In this document: in pieces, positions 10,519 to 18,811 of the stretch
Layout: every line of letters starts with the position of its first letter
How positions within the stretch are numbered: the first letter of the stretch is position 1
Assembly (NCBI GenBank): GCA_030447925.1
Contig: JAUJNX010000002.1
Location: forward strand, 1 to 64,000
DNA: 64,000 nucleotides
Direction of reading: 5' to 3'
DNA from: Egibacteraceae bacterium
Lineage (GTDB): Bacteria; Actinomycetota; Nitriliruptoria; Euzebyales; Egibacteraceae
Translations under genes and position numbers: made by a program
Notes under the pieces: model-generated
Database searches by the model: none
The model's input: only the letters and a program-made list of their open reading frames with translations
What the model was told of the DNA's origin: nothing

Positions 10519-10548
10519 TTGCGTTGTCCACAGGGGGGCCGGTAGCCT
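10519..10548 (+). promoter_or_regulatory. promoter of dienelactone-hydrolase-like gene (leaderless)
   Basis: A -35-like TTGCGT (10519-10524), an 18-base spacer and a -10 TAGCCT (10543-10548). Seven bases separate the -10 from the ATG at 10556, so transcription likely begins at the start codon. Confidence 0.55.
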
Positions 10549-10555
10549 ATCGAAC

Positions 10556-11242
10556 ATGTGTTCGATCGCCGCGCAACCGCCACACGGATCGGGTCGGCGG
10601 CGACTGACCGAGGCCGGCTACCTGGCGGAGCCCATCGGCTCCGGCCCGGGTGTGCTGGTCGTGCACGACGCCTGGGGCCTGCTCCCCCATGTCCACCGGC
10701 GCTGTGACCAGCTGGCCGCGGCCGGCTTCGTGGTCTTCGCCCCCGACCTCTACCAGGGCCTGCCCGACCCGGGCCCGCCCACCCCCGACGGGCCGGTCCC
10801 GCCGGGTCCCGATCGCGACCGCGCCCGGCGCCAGCTGCGCGCGACCGCCGCCTTCCTCCGCAGCCACCCGCGCGCGTCCCGCGGCCGGGTCGGTGGCGTC
10901 GGGTTCGAGCTGGGCGGGTGGCTGCTCCTGCTCCTCGCCGCCGCCGGCGACCTCGACGCGGCGGTCACCTACGACGCGGTGCTCGGCCCGTCGGGCCGGT
11001 ACCCCATCCGCTGCCCGACCCTGGGGCACTTCGCCGCCGCCGACGGGGCGGACTGGCCCGACCAGCCCCGGCGGTTCTTCGCCGACCTCGCCGCCGGCGG
11101 CACGCCCACCGAGCACCACGTCTACCGCGGCACCCGCCGCCCTTTCACCAACCCCGCGCTGCCCACCCACGACCCCGAGGCCGACGACCTGGCCTGGACG
11201 CGGACGGCCACCTTCCTGCGCGACGAGCTGACGCTGCTGTGA
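10556..11242 (+). CDS. dienelactone hydrolase family protein lacking the catalytic nucleophile
   Basis: A 228-residue alpha/beta-hydrolase of the dienelactone hydrolase family. The opening strand and loop VLVVHDAWGLLPHVHRRCDQLAAAGF and the phrase FAPDLYQG are typical. However, the nucleophile elbow, normally G-x-C-x-G-G, reads GFELGG, placing Glu where Cys (or Ser) should be. The expected catalytic His loop (GHGF type) reads RGTRRPFTNP. The family's usual Cys-Asp-His triad is therefore not intact, and a hydrolase activity of the normal kind is unlikely. It might bind a ligand or protein. The gene is convergent with a small membrane-protein gene, with 23 bases between their stops. Confidence 0.82.
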   Translation: MCSIAAQPPHGSGRRRLTEAGYLAEPIGSGPGVLVVHDAWGLLPHVHRRCDQLAAAGFVVFAPDLYQGLPDPGPPTPDGPVPPGPDRDRARRQLRATAAFLRSHPRASRGRVGGVGFELGGWLLLLLAAAGDLDAAVTYDAVLGPSGRYPIRCPTLGHFAAADGADWPDQPRRFFADLAAGGTPTEHHVYRGTRRPFTNPALPTHDPEADDLAWTRTATFLRDELTLL

Positions 11243-11265
11243 GGCCCGGACGGGGCCGGCCGCCG

Positions 11266-11748
11266 TCACCCCGGAGCGCGCCGGCCCCGTTCCCTGAGCA
11301 CCACGCTCCAGGCGAGGAGCAGCAGTGCGGTGAGGAGCACCGAGAGCGCCGCGGCGAGGCCGCCGAGCAGCGGCGACTCGACGTCCAGCAGGTTGGTGCT
11401 GTGCTCGGGGTTCACCCGGTACAGCAGGGCGTCGGTGCTCAGGTTGTTGGCCCAGGTGCCGTAGATCTGCTGCGGCGGCTCGATCAGCGTGTGCGCGAAG
11501 AGCGTGCCGAGCGCCGCGATCCCCAGCGCGACCCGGAGGACCCGCCGCCGCTCCCGGACGACGAAGGGCAGGAGGAGGATGGGGTAGACGAGCAGGGTGA
11601 AGGTGAAGGGGCCGACCTCGGGCCGGAACGGCCAGCTGCTGTGGTCAGCCCGCAGGACGTGGTCCGCGTGGTGCAGGAGGCCCAGCGGGATGACCGCGAG
11701 GACGAGCTTCTGCAATCCGTCGAGCTGCCTCACCCAGCGCTTGACCAT
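11266..11748 (-). CDS. unknown membrane protein
   Basis: A 160-residue protein I do not recognise. It has four hydrophobic segments: near residues 13-25, 49-63, 71-90 and 128-148. A His-rich motif LLHHADHVLRADHS follows the first helix, and a polar loop with NPEHSTNLL precedes the last; these could bind a metal or heme at the membrane surface, but nothing proves it. The C-terminus is basic (RERGRRAPG). The ATG is preceded at six bases by TAGCCT, fitting a leaderless transcript. It stands between the hydrolase homologue and tRNA-Cys. Confidence 0.75.
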   Translation of the reverse strand: MVKRWVRQLDGLQKLVLAVIPLGLLHHADHVLRADHSSWPFRPEVGPFTFTLLVYPILLLPFVVRERRRVLRVALGIAALGTLFAHTLIEPPQQIYGTWANNLSTDALLYRVNPEHSTNLLDVESPLLGGLAAALSVLLTALLLLAWSVVLRERGRRAPG

Positions 11749-11754
11749 GGGCGG

Positions 11755-11760
11755 AGGCTA
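11755..11760 (-). promoter_or_regulatory. -10 box of small membrane-protein gene (leaderless)
   Basis: TAGCCT on the minus strand, six bases from the ATG at 11748. It is identical in sequence to the -10 box used at 10543 by the neighbouring convergent gene. Confidence 0.5.
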
Positions 11761-11769
11761 CGTGCTGTG

Positions 11770-11840
11770 AGGCCGGGACGGGAATCGAACCCGTGATGAA
11801 GGCTTTGCAGGCCCTTGCCTTACCACTTGGCTACCCGGCC
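11770..11840 (-). tRNA. tRNA-Cys(GCA)
   Basis: On the minus strand the seven-base acceptor GGCCGGG pairs with CCCGGCC. The anticodon loop is CTGCAAA (anticodon GCA) on a five-pair stem, the T-arm has GGTTCGATTCC, and the discriminator base is U, as expected for tRNA-Cys. CCA is not encoded. Length is 71 bases, with a short variable loop. Confidence 0.95.
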
Positions 11841-11851
11841 GCGCTGGCGGA

Positions 11852-12040
11852 TCACATCGTACGTGCCCTGCGGAACGACACCGCCAGCATCGCCGCCCAG
11901 CCGACGAACGCCAGCACCGCGCTCAGCCCCGGCAGGGGCCGGCCCTGCGACGGGTCGATCGCCCGGAAGCGCCCCACCCTGGTCAGGTGGGGCGCCAGCC
12001 GGTCGTCGGGGGCCAGGCGCGGCGCGCGGCGCCCGCTCAC
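11852..12040 (-). CDS. unknown 62-residue single-helix membrane protein coupled to icd
   Basis: A short reading frame that starts at a GTG overlapping the stop of isocitrate dehydrogenase (GTGA). The first 38 residues are basic and Pro-rich ([16 protein letters not shown]), then one hydrophobic helix [18 protein letters not shown] ends in RRARTM. The overlap suggests translational coupling to icd, which is the main reason for believing it. I do not recognise the family. It could be a chance frame in GC-rich DNA. Confidence 0.45.
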   Translation of the reverse strand: MSGRRAPRLAPDDRLAPHLTRVGRFRAIDPSQGRPLPGLSAVLAFVGWAAMLAVSFRRARTM

Positions 12041-13239
12041 ATGCGCTCGATGATGGCGGTGCCGAACTCGCTGGTCTTGACCTGGGTGGCGCCCTCGGTC
12101 AGCCGGGCGAAGTCGTAGGTCACGATCTTGTCCGCGACCGCGGCCTCCAGGCCCTTGATGATCAGGTCGGCGGCCTCACCCCAGCCCAGGCGGCGCAGCA
12201 TCAGCTCACCGGACAGGATGACCGACCCCGGGTTGACCTTGTCCTGGCCGGCGTACTTCGGGGCGGTGCCGTGGGTGGCCTCGAAGATCGAGTGGCCGGT
12301 GACGTAGTTGATGTTGCCGCCGGGCGCGATGCCGATCCCGCCGACCTGCGCCGCGAGCGCGTCGGACAGGTAGTCGCCGTTGAGGTTCATGGTGGCGATG
12401 ACGTCGTACTCGGCCGGGCGCAGCAGCACCTGCTGGAGCATCGCGTCGGCGATGACGTCCTGGACGAGCAGCTTGTCGCCCGGCTTGCCGCCGCTGTCCT
12501 CCCAGCTGACGGCGACGTCGGCGAACTCGTCGCGCACGACCTCGTAGCCCCAGGCCCGGAACGCGCCCTCGGTGAACTTCATGATGTTGCCCTTGTGCAC
12601 CAGCGTGACGTTGCGCCGGCCGTTGTCCAGCGCGTACTGGATGGCGGCGCGCACCAGGCGCTTCGTCCCCGACTCGCTGATCGGCTTCACGCCGATGCCG
12701 GAGTCCGGGCGCAGCTCCCAGCCGTAGGCGTCGCGGAAGAACTCCAGCGCGCGCTTGGCCTCCTCCGTCCCGGCCTGCAGCTCGTAGCCCGCGTACACGT
12801 CCTCGGTGTTCTCGCGGAAGATCACCATGTCGACGTCGTCGGGCTTCTTCATGGGGCTGGGCACGCCGGTGAACCAGCGCACCGGGCGCAGGCAGACGTA
12901 GAGGTCCAGGATCTGGCGCAGGGCGACGTTCAGGCTGCGGAAGCCGCCGCCGACCGGGGTGGTGAGCGGGCCCTTGATGCCGATGAGGTGCTCGCGGAAC
13001 AGCTCGACGGTGCGGTCGGGCAGCCAGTCGCCGGTCTGGTCGAACGCCTTCTGGCCCGCCAGGACCTCGGTCCACGCGATCCGCCGGTCCCCGCCGTAGG
13101 CCTTCTCCACCGCGGCATCGAACACGCGCACGCTCGCGGCCCAGATGTCGGGACCGGTCCCGTCGCCCTCGATGAACGGGATGGTCGGCTCGTCGGGGAC
13201 GTGCAGTCCCTCCGAGCCCATGGTGATGGTCTGGGGCAC
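12037..13239 (-). CDS. icd: isocitrate dehydrogenase, homodimeric NADP-type
   Basis: A 400-residue TCA-cycle enzyme that oxidises and decarboxylates isocitrate to 2-oxoglutarate. The isocitrate-binding segment [18 protein letters not shown] is near residue 100; its Ser is the one phosphorylated in the E. coli enzyme. Other signatures are [13 protein letters not shown] near 140, [14 protein letters not shown] near 220 and the metal-binding [17 protein letters not shown] near 288. [20 protein letters not shown] near 325 is the NAD(P) region; the Lys and following Tyr-type residues favour NADP. This is the E. coli-like dimeric class, not the 740-residue monomeric form many actinobacteria use. 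The GTG at 13239 has ACAGGAG eight bases upstream. Confidence 0.93.
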   Translation of the reverse strand: MPQTITMGSEGLHVPDEPTIPFIEGDGTGPDIWAASVRVFDAAVEKAYGGDRRIAWTEVLAGQKAFDQTGDWLPDRTVELFREHLIGIKGPLTTPVGGGFRSLNVALRQILDLYVCLRPVRWFTGVPSPMKKPDDVDMVIFRENTEDVYAGYELQAGTEEAKRALEFFRDAYGWELRPDSGIGVKPISESGTKRLVRAAIQYALDNGRRNVTLVHKGNIMKFTEGAFRAWGYEVVRDEFADVAVSWEDSGGKPGDKLLVQDVIADAMLQQVLLRPAEYDVIATMNLNGDYLSDALAAQVGGIGIAPGGNINYVTGHSIFEATHGTAPKYAGQDKVNPGSVILSGELMLRRLGWGEAADLIIKGLEAAVADKIVTYDFARLTEGATQVKTSEFGTAIIERM

Positions 13240-13338
13240 GACACGGCTCCTGTCCGGTGGACGTCGGTGGACGGGAGTCTAGCGAAGGGCGTCCTTCGGG
13301 TATCGTCGGCGGGAACTCCACCAGGCAGGGGGGCCGAC

Positions 13339-14706
13339 ATGGCCGAGGCTGTGACCCGCGCGGCAGCGCAGGGCCCGGAGACCGCGCCCCTCCCGCGCGT
13401 GATCTCGCGGCGGATGCTGATCGTCTTCGTGATCGGCGACATCCTCGGGGCGGGCATCTACGCCGTGGTCGGCGAGGTGGCCGGCACCGTCGGCGGTGCG
13501 GTGTGGGCCGCGTTCCTGCTGGCCTTCGCGCTCGCGCTGCTGACCGCGTTCGCCTACGCCGAGCTCGTCACCAAGTACCCCATCGCCGCGGGCGCCGCGC
13601 TCTACGTCCACAAGGCCTTCTCGCGGTCGTTCGTGACCTTCGTCGTCGCGGTCGCGGTGATGGCGTCGGGCATCACCTCGGCGAGCACCGCCGCGCGCGC
13701 CTTCGGGGGCGACTACCTGGCGGCCTTCGTCGACGTCCCGATCGTGCCGGTCGCCCTCGGCTTCCTGCTGGCGCTGGAGTTCGTGAACTTCATCGGCATC
13801 ACCCACAGCGTGCGGCTGAACGTCGTGCTGTCGCTGATCGAGGTCGCCGGGCTGCTGTTCGTGATCGGCGTCGGCGCCGCCGCCGTCCTGGGCGGCACCG
13901 GCGACCCCGGCCGCGTGCTGGAGTTCCGCCCCGACGCGTCGATCCCCTTCGTGCTGCTGTCGGGCGCGGGACTCGCCTTCTTCTCCTTCGTGGGCTTCGA
14001 GGACTCCGTCAACCTCGCCGAGGAGACGCGCGACCCGGTGCGCAACTTCCCCGTGGCGCTGTTCGGCGGGCTGGCGTTCGCGCTGGTGATCTACCTGCTG
14101 GTCACGCTGACCGCCACGACGGTCGTGGACCCCGAGACCCTCGCGGGGTCGGACGGGCCGCTGCTGGAGGTGGTGCGCGCCGGCGCCCCCGCGCTGGACG
14201 CCCGGGTGTTCGCCGTCGTCGCCCTCATCGCGGTGTCCAACACCGCGCTCATCAACCTCATCATGGCCTCGCGCCTGCTGTACGGGCTCGCGCGGCAGGG
14301 CATCGTCCCCGCGGTGTTCGCGCGCGTCCACGGGTCGCGCAGGACACCCTGGATCGCGATCATCGCCACCGCGCTGGTGGCCGCGGTGCTCGTGGCCACC
14401 GGCGACCTCCAGGGCCTGGCCAGCACCACCGTCGTCCTGCTGCTGCTCGTCTTCACGCTCGTGAACGTCTCGGTGCTGGTCCTGCGCCGCGACCAGGTCG
14501 ACGGTCCCCACTACCGCGCGCCGACGGCGCTGCCCGCGCTCGGGGCGGTCGCGTCGGCCGGCCTGGTCGTCTACCGGCTGGCCGACCAGCCCGCCGACGT
14601 GCTGCGCGCCGGGATCCTGCTCCTCGTCGGCGTGGCCCTGTGGGCGGTCAACCGGGCCGTCACGGGACGGACCGAGACGATCGACCCGGCCGCCCTGGAC
14701 GACTGA
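13339..14706 (+). CDS. APC-superfamily amino-acid permease
   Basis: A 455-residue transporter with about 12 hydrophobic helices. The first helix has GDILGAGIYAVVG, the glycine-rich unwound segment that binds substrate backbone in the APC fold. FFSFVGFEDSVNLAEE near residue 215 is the conserved helix 6 motif, followed by RDPVRNFP. SNTALINLIMASRLLYGLARQG near residue 295 is helix 8 with its cytoplasmic loop. The substrate is probably an amino acid or amine and is not resolved. The ATG at 13339 is preceded by GGGGGGCC and by AGGCAGG; a TATCGT box at 13301-13306 could be its -10. It is divergent from icd. Confidence 0.9.
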   Translation: MAEAVTRAAAQGPETAPLPRVISRRMLIVFVIGDILGAGIYAVVGEVAGTVGGAVWAAFLLAFALALLTAFAYAELVTKYPIAAGAALYVHKAFSRSFVTFVVAVAVMASGITSASTAARAFGGDYLAAFVDVPIVPVALGFLLALEFVNFIGITHSVRLNVVLSLIEVAGLLFVIGVGAAAVLGGTGDPGRVLEFRPDASIPFVLLSGAGLAFFSFVGFEDSVNLAEETRDPVRNFPVALFGGLAFALVIYLLVTLTATTVVDPETLAGSDGPLLEVVRAGAPALDARVFAVVALIAVSNTALINLIMASRLLYGLARQGIVPAVFARVHGSRRTPWIAIIATALVAAVLVATGDLQGLASTTVVLLLLVFTLVNVSVLVLRRDQVDGPHYRAPTALPALGAVASAGLVVYRLADQPADVLRAGILLLVGVALWAVNRAVTGRTETIDPAALDD

Positions 14707-14753
14707 CGTGGGCCGGGGTGGTTGGTGGACCCCGGCTGAGGAATGATGGACGG

Positions 14754-17700
14754 GTGGGCCTCCCGGAACCGAGCTCGTACCTCGTCGACCTGCCCGCTCC
14801 GCTGGCCCTGCCCGTGCTCGACACGCTGCTGGCCGCGGCGCCGGTGGGATTCGCCGTGCTCGACCGCGAGCTGCGCTACCTGGCGGTGAACGAGGCGCTC
14901 GCCGAGATCAACGGCGTGCCGGTCGCCGACCACCTCGGCCGGACGCTGGCGGAGGTCGTGCCGGGCGCCGCGCTCAGCGCCGCCCCCGTGTTCCGCCAGG
15001 TCCTGGACACCGGCCGGCCCGCCCCGGAGCGCCTGCTGTCCGGCGAGCTGCCCAAGGCCCCCGGCGAGCGGCGCTCGTGGCTGGTGACCGCCTATCCCGT
15101 GGCCGGGGACGGGCGGCCCCACGCCGTGGCGGTGCTGGTGTGGGACGTCACCGACCGCGAGCGGTCGGAGCGGGAGCAGGGCCAGACCCTCGCGCTGCTC
15201 GAGACGCTGCTGCTGCAGGCGCCCGTGGGCCTGGCGTTCCTGGACCGCGACCTGCGCTACCTGCGGGTCAACGAGACCCTGGCGGGTTACAACGGCCACC
15301 CGGTGGCGGCGCACCTGGGCCGGCGCCTGCGCGAGATGGTCCCCGACGCCGAGCCGCTCGAGCCGCTCGTCGAGCAGGTGCTGGCGTCCGGCCGCCCCGT
15401 CGTCGGGCTGGAGGCGGGCACCGGGGACGGCACGCCGCAGCGCCCGCACCGCCAGTTCCAGGTCAGCTTCTACCCGGTGCCCACCCCCGGCACCGACGTG
15501 CCGTTCGGTGTCGGCCTGGTCGTCACCGACGTCACCGAGTCGCGGCGCATCCAGCGCCAGCGGGCGGAGGCGGCGCGCCGGCTGGCGCTGCTCAGCCAGG
15601 CGACGGCGCTGGTCGCCGGGTCCCTCGACCTGTCGCGGATGCTCAGCGACCTCGCCGTCCTGACCGTCCCCGCCTTCGCCGACCACTGCTACCTGGAGCT
15701 GGCCGAGACCCTGGGCGACCGCGTGGTGCTGCGCCGCTTCCTGGCCGTGCACGCCGAGGGCGCCGGTCCCGACCAGGAGGGCGGCGACGCCCACCAGCCC
15801 GGCGACATCGTCGAGTACCCGCCCGGCCACCCGGCGCGGCGGGCGCTGGACACCGGCACCACCGTCCTGGAGCCCATCGACGACCGGCTGCTCAGCGCGG
15901 CCCCGACCCCCGGGGCCCTCAACTTCGCCCGCCGGGTGGGCATGCGCGGGGTCGTCGCCGCGCCGCTGGTCTCCGGCGGGACCGTCATCGGCGTCGTGTC
16001 GTTCGTCGCGTCGGTGTCGCAGCGGACCTTCGAGGAGGACGACCGCGCCCTGGCCGAGGAGCTGGCCGCGCGCGCGTCCACCGCGGTGGCCAACGCGCGC
16101 GCCTACGAGCGCGAGCAGCGCGCGCGCACGGCCGCGGAGGCGGCGGAGAGCCGCCTGCGCCTGCTGGCCGACGCCAGCGAGGCCCTGGCCGGCAGCCTGC
16201 GGCGCGACGAGATCCTCGAGGTCGCCCTGGACCTGCTGGTGCCGCGCGTCGCGGACTGGTGCGTGGTCTACCTGCGCGGCGAGGACGACGAGATCCGCCT
16301 CGAGGCCCTGCGCCACCAGGACCCGCGGCGCGAGCCGGCAATCGGCGAGTTCCTCGCCCACCTGCCCATCACCCCCGACGTACGCGGCGTGGGCCAGTCC
16401 ATGGCGACGGGCGAGGCGGTGCTGCTGCCCGCCATCGACGAGCTCATGAAGGAGCAGCCGGCGCCGGACCCCGAGCAGGCGGAGCGCAGGCGCGCGGTGC
16501 CGATGCGCAGCGGGCTGTCCGCGCCGCTCACCGCCCGCGGCCGCACCTTCGGCGCGCTGGGGCTGATCCGCGAGCGGGGGCGCGACTACACCGCCGCGGA
16601 GCTGACCCTGCTGGAGGACCTGGCCGGGCGGGTCGCCCTCGCGCTGGACAACGCCCGCCTCTACGCCGCCCAGCGCGACGTCGCCGTGGCCCTCCAGCGC
16701 AGCCTGCTGCCCCAGGCGCCCAAGCCCGGACCCGGGCTGGTCGTCGCGGCCCGCTACCTCCCCGGCGCGGAGGGCGCGGAGGTCGGCGGCGACTGGTACG
16801 ACGTCATCCGCCTGGACGGCGACCGGACCGGCATCGTGATCGGCGACGTCATGGGCCGCGGGATCCGCGCGGCGGCGGTCATGGGCCAGCTGCGCGCGGC
16901 GCTGCGCGGCTACGCGCTGGAGGGCCACTCCCCCGGCGACGCCCTGCGACGGCTCGACCTGGTCGTCGGCGGCCTCGACGAGCTCAACCTCACCACCTGC
17001 GTCTACGCCGTCTACGACCCGCACGCCAGGACCCTGACGGCCGCGACGGCGGGCCACCTGCCCCCGCTGCTGGCCGAGCCCGGCGGCCCCCCGCGCTTCG
17101 TGGAGCTGGACCCGACCCTGCCCCTGGGCGTCGGTGCGGACGGCCTGGGACCCGGCGCGGAGCGGACCATCCCCGTGGCCCCCGGCAGCCTGCTGCTGCT
17201 CTACACCGACGGCCTGGTGGAGGAGGCGACCACGCCGATCGACACCGGCATGGCCCGGCTGGCCGCGGCGCTGACGGGCGCGACGGGCTCGCCGGACGAG
17301 GCCTGCGACCGCGCCCTGGCGGCGCTCACCGAGCACGGGCACCACGACGACGACACCGCGCTGCTCGCGGTGCTCACCGACGCGCGGCTCGACGCGGAGG
17401 CCGCCAGCCCGCGCGTCGCGCGCGTCGAGCTGTCGTCGTCGCCGCGGTCCGCCCGGGCGGCGCGCGAGTTCGTCACCCGGACCCTGCGCGCCTGGGACGC
17501 CGGGGCCCTGGAGCACACCACCACGCTGCTGGTCTCCGAGCTGGTCGCCAACGCGGTCCGCCACGCCGCCAGCACCGTCGAGCTCCAGCTCACCGCCGGG
17601 GCCCGCGCCCTGACCGTCGCGGTGTCCGACGCCAGTCCGGAGCTGCCCAGCACCCGCGGGGCCGACCTCGACGCCGAGCACGGCCGCGGGATGCTCCTGG

Positions 17701-17846
17701 TCGACCAGATGGCCGACCGCTGGGGCGCCGACCGCCATCCCAACGGCAAGCGCGTGTGGTTCGAGCTGACCCTGCCGGAGCCGGGCGCCCAGGGTGCACC
17801 TCAAACGCCGGGCGGCTCCCGAGCACGGAGTAGGAGACCGGCCTAG
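14754..17846 (+). CDS. PAS-PAS-GAF-GAF-PP2C phosphatase with C-terminal HATPase kinase domain (RsbU/RsbW-like fusion)
   Basis: A 1030-residue cytoplasmic signalling protein. PAS domains lie near residues 18-130 and 145-262 (APVGFAVLDRELRYLAVNEAL, then APVGLAFLDRDLRYLRVNET). GAF domains are near 279-455 and 469-637. A SpoIIE-type PP2C phosphatase follows near 645-880 (VALQRSLLPQ, EVGGDWYDVI, GDVMGRG, YTDGLVEE, HDDDTALL, all metal-site motifs present). An HATPase_c domain closes it near 895-1009 (SELVANAVRHA, GRGMLLVDQMADRWG). Such proteins set partner-switch control of sigma factors through anti-sigma-antagonist phosphorylation; having both phosphatase and kinase in one chain suggests a self-contained switch. 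No sigma factor or STAS gene is nearby. The last 17 residues are encoded by a dispersed repeat. Confidence 0.9.
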   Translation: MGLPEPSSYLVDLPAPLALPVLDTLLAAAPVGFAVLDRELRYLAVNEALAEINGVPVADHLGRTLAEVVPGAALSAAPVFRQVLDTGRPAPERLLSGELPKAPGERRSWLVTAYPVAGDGRPHAVAVLVWDVTDRERSEREQGQTLALLETLLLQAPVGLAFLDRDLRYLRVNETLAGYNGHPVAAHLGRRLREMVPDAEPLEPLVEQVLASGRPVVGLEAGTGDGTPQRPHRQFQVSFYPVPTPGTDVPFGVGLVVTDVTESRRIQRQRAEAARRLALLSQATALVAGSLDLSRMLSDLAVLTVPAFADHCYLELAETLGDRVVLRRFLAVHAEGAGPDQEGGDAHQPGDIVEYPPGHPARRALDTGTTVLEPIDDRLLSAAPTPGALNFARRVGMRGVVAAPLVSGGTVIGVVSFVASVSQRTFEEDDRALAEELAARASTAVANARAYEREQRARTAAEAAESRLRLLADASEALAGSLRRDEILEVALDLLVPRVADWCVVYLRGEDDEIRLEALRHQDPRREPAIGEFLAHLPITPDVRGVGQSMATGEAVLLPAIDELMKEQPAPDPEQAERRRAVPMRSGLSAPLTARGRTFGALGLIRERGRDYTAAELTLLEDLAGRVALALDNARLYAAQRDVAVALQRSLLPQAPKPGPGLVVAARYLPGAEGAEVGGDWYDVIRLDGDRTGIVIGDVMGRGIRAAAVMGQLRAALRGYALEGHSPGDALRRLDLVVGGLDELNLTTCVYAVYDPHARTLTAATAGHLPPLLAEPGGPPRFVELDPTLPLGVGADGLGPGAERTIPVAPGSLLLLYTDGLVEEATTPIDTGMARLAAALTGATGSPDEACDRALAALTEHGHHDDDTALLAVLTDARLDAEAASPRVARVELSSSPRSARAAREFVTRTLRAWDAGALEHTTTLLVSELVANAVRHAASTVELQLTAGARALTVAVSDASPELPSTRGADLDAEHGRGMLLVDQMADRWGADRHPNGKRVWFELTLPEPGAQGAPQTPGGSRARSRRPA

Positions 17847-17847
17847 G
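17791..17847 (-). repeat. dispersed 3'-end repeat, single copy between convergent genes
   Basis: Contains GTGCACCTCAAACGCC, GGGCGGCTCCCG, CACGGAGTAGGAGACC and GGCCTAGG, matching the units at 50290-50517 except for the central loop. It encodes the C-terminal tail of the plus-strand phosphatase. Its CCTAGG supplies TAG stops to both convergent genes (17844-17846 plus, 17843-17845 minus). Confidence 0.85.
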
Positions 17848-18811
17848 GGCGCACCGGGGCGAGGTCGCGGATGGCGGTGACGGGGTCCGCCTCCGGGTCG
17901 AGCAGCGCGACCACCGGTGTGTCGACGCCCTCCTCGGCGTACCGCCGCACCCGCGCGCGGCACGTCGCCGGATCGCCGTGGACCACCAGATCGTCGACGA
18001 GGTCGTCGCCGAGCGCGTCCAGCGCGCCGCGGCGGTCGCCGGCCGCCCACCGGTCCCACAGCCCCCTGAGCCGGTCCCCCCGGCCCAGCCAGTCGTGGAA
18101 CGCCGCATACGCGGGCACGGTCAGGTAGGCGGCGATGGCGCGGCGGGCGACGGCGCGGGCGCGCTGCTCGTCGGCGGCCGGGACGACGAAGACGCGCGCG
18201 ACGACCTCGCGGGCGGCGCCGCCCGCCGCGCCGTCCACGACCGCGCGGCAGCGGGCGACGTCGCCGGGCGCCAGCCAGTTCAGGATCACGCCGTCGGCCT
18301 CGGCGCCCGCCAGGCGCAGCATCCCCGGTCGCAGGGCCGCCAGGTACACCGGCGGGGGCTGCGCGGGCGGGTCCGACAGCCGGAACCCGCGCACCGCGAA
18401 GGTGTCGTAGGCCGCGTCGATCCGCTCGCCGGCCAGCGCGGGGCGCAGGAAGCGCAGCACGTCGCGCGTGCGCTCGAACGGCCGGTCGAAGGCGATGCCG
18501 TTCCAGCCCGCCACGATCGCGGGTGACGACGCGCCGAGGCCCAGGACGAACCGGCCGGGCAGCGCGGCCGCGGCGGTGGCCGCGCTCTGGGCCAGCAGGG
18601 CGGGGCCGCGGGTGAAGGCGGGGACGATCGCGGTGCCCAGGCGCAACCGGTCGGTCCGGGCGCCGGTGACGACCAGCGGGGTGAACGCGTCGGCGCCCGC
18701 CGCCTCCGACGACCAGGCGTCGGTGTAGCCGCCCGCGACCAGCGCCGCGGTGACCGCCGGGCCGTCGACCAGCCCGCGCACGGGAACGGTGAACCCCCAG
18801 CGGTCAGCCAC
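17843..18811 (-). CDS. LLM-class (F420-dependent type) oxidoreductase
   Basis: A 322-residue TIM-barrel flavin/F420 enzyme of the luciferase-like family. Supporting segments are GFTVPVRG at the start, [33 protein letters not shown] near residue 55 (strand 3 and helix), [13 protein letters not shown] near 88 with the family's GxG(A/T)S, and [21 protein letters not shown] near 160, the cofactor-phosphate region. Whether the cofactor is F420 or FMN cannot be told. The GTG at 18811 overlaps the stop of the acyl-CoA dehydrogenase by eight bases, so the two are one operon, perhaps a lipid or xenobiotic degradation step. Its stop lies in a dispersed repeat. Confidence 0.85.
   Translation of the reverse strand: MADRWGFTVPVRGLVDGPAVTAALVAGGYTDAWSSEAAGADAFTPLVVTGARTDRLRLGTAIVPAFTRGPALLAQSAATAAAALPGRFVLGLGASSPAIVAGWNGIAFDRPFERTRDVLRFLRPALAGERIDAAYDTFAVRGFRLSDPPAQPPPVYLAALRPGMLRLAGAEADGVILNWLAPGDVARCRAVVDGAAGGAAREVVARVFVVPAADEQRARAVARRAIAAYLTVPAYAAFHDWLGRGDRLRGLWDRWAAGDRRGALDALGDDLVDDLVVHGDPATCRARVRRYAEEGVDTPVVALLDPEADPVTAIRDLAPVRP

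Noticed and set aside
13257-14753. Very long plus-strand reading frame continuous with the PAS/PP2C gene through the permease gene
   Set aside because: It is Arg/Ala-rich shadow translation of the permease in another frame; the real gene starts at the GTG at 14754, just before the PAS domain.
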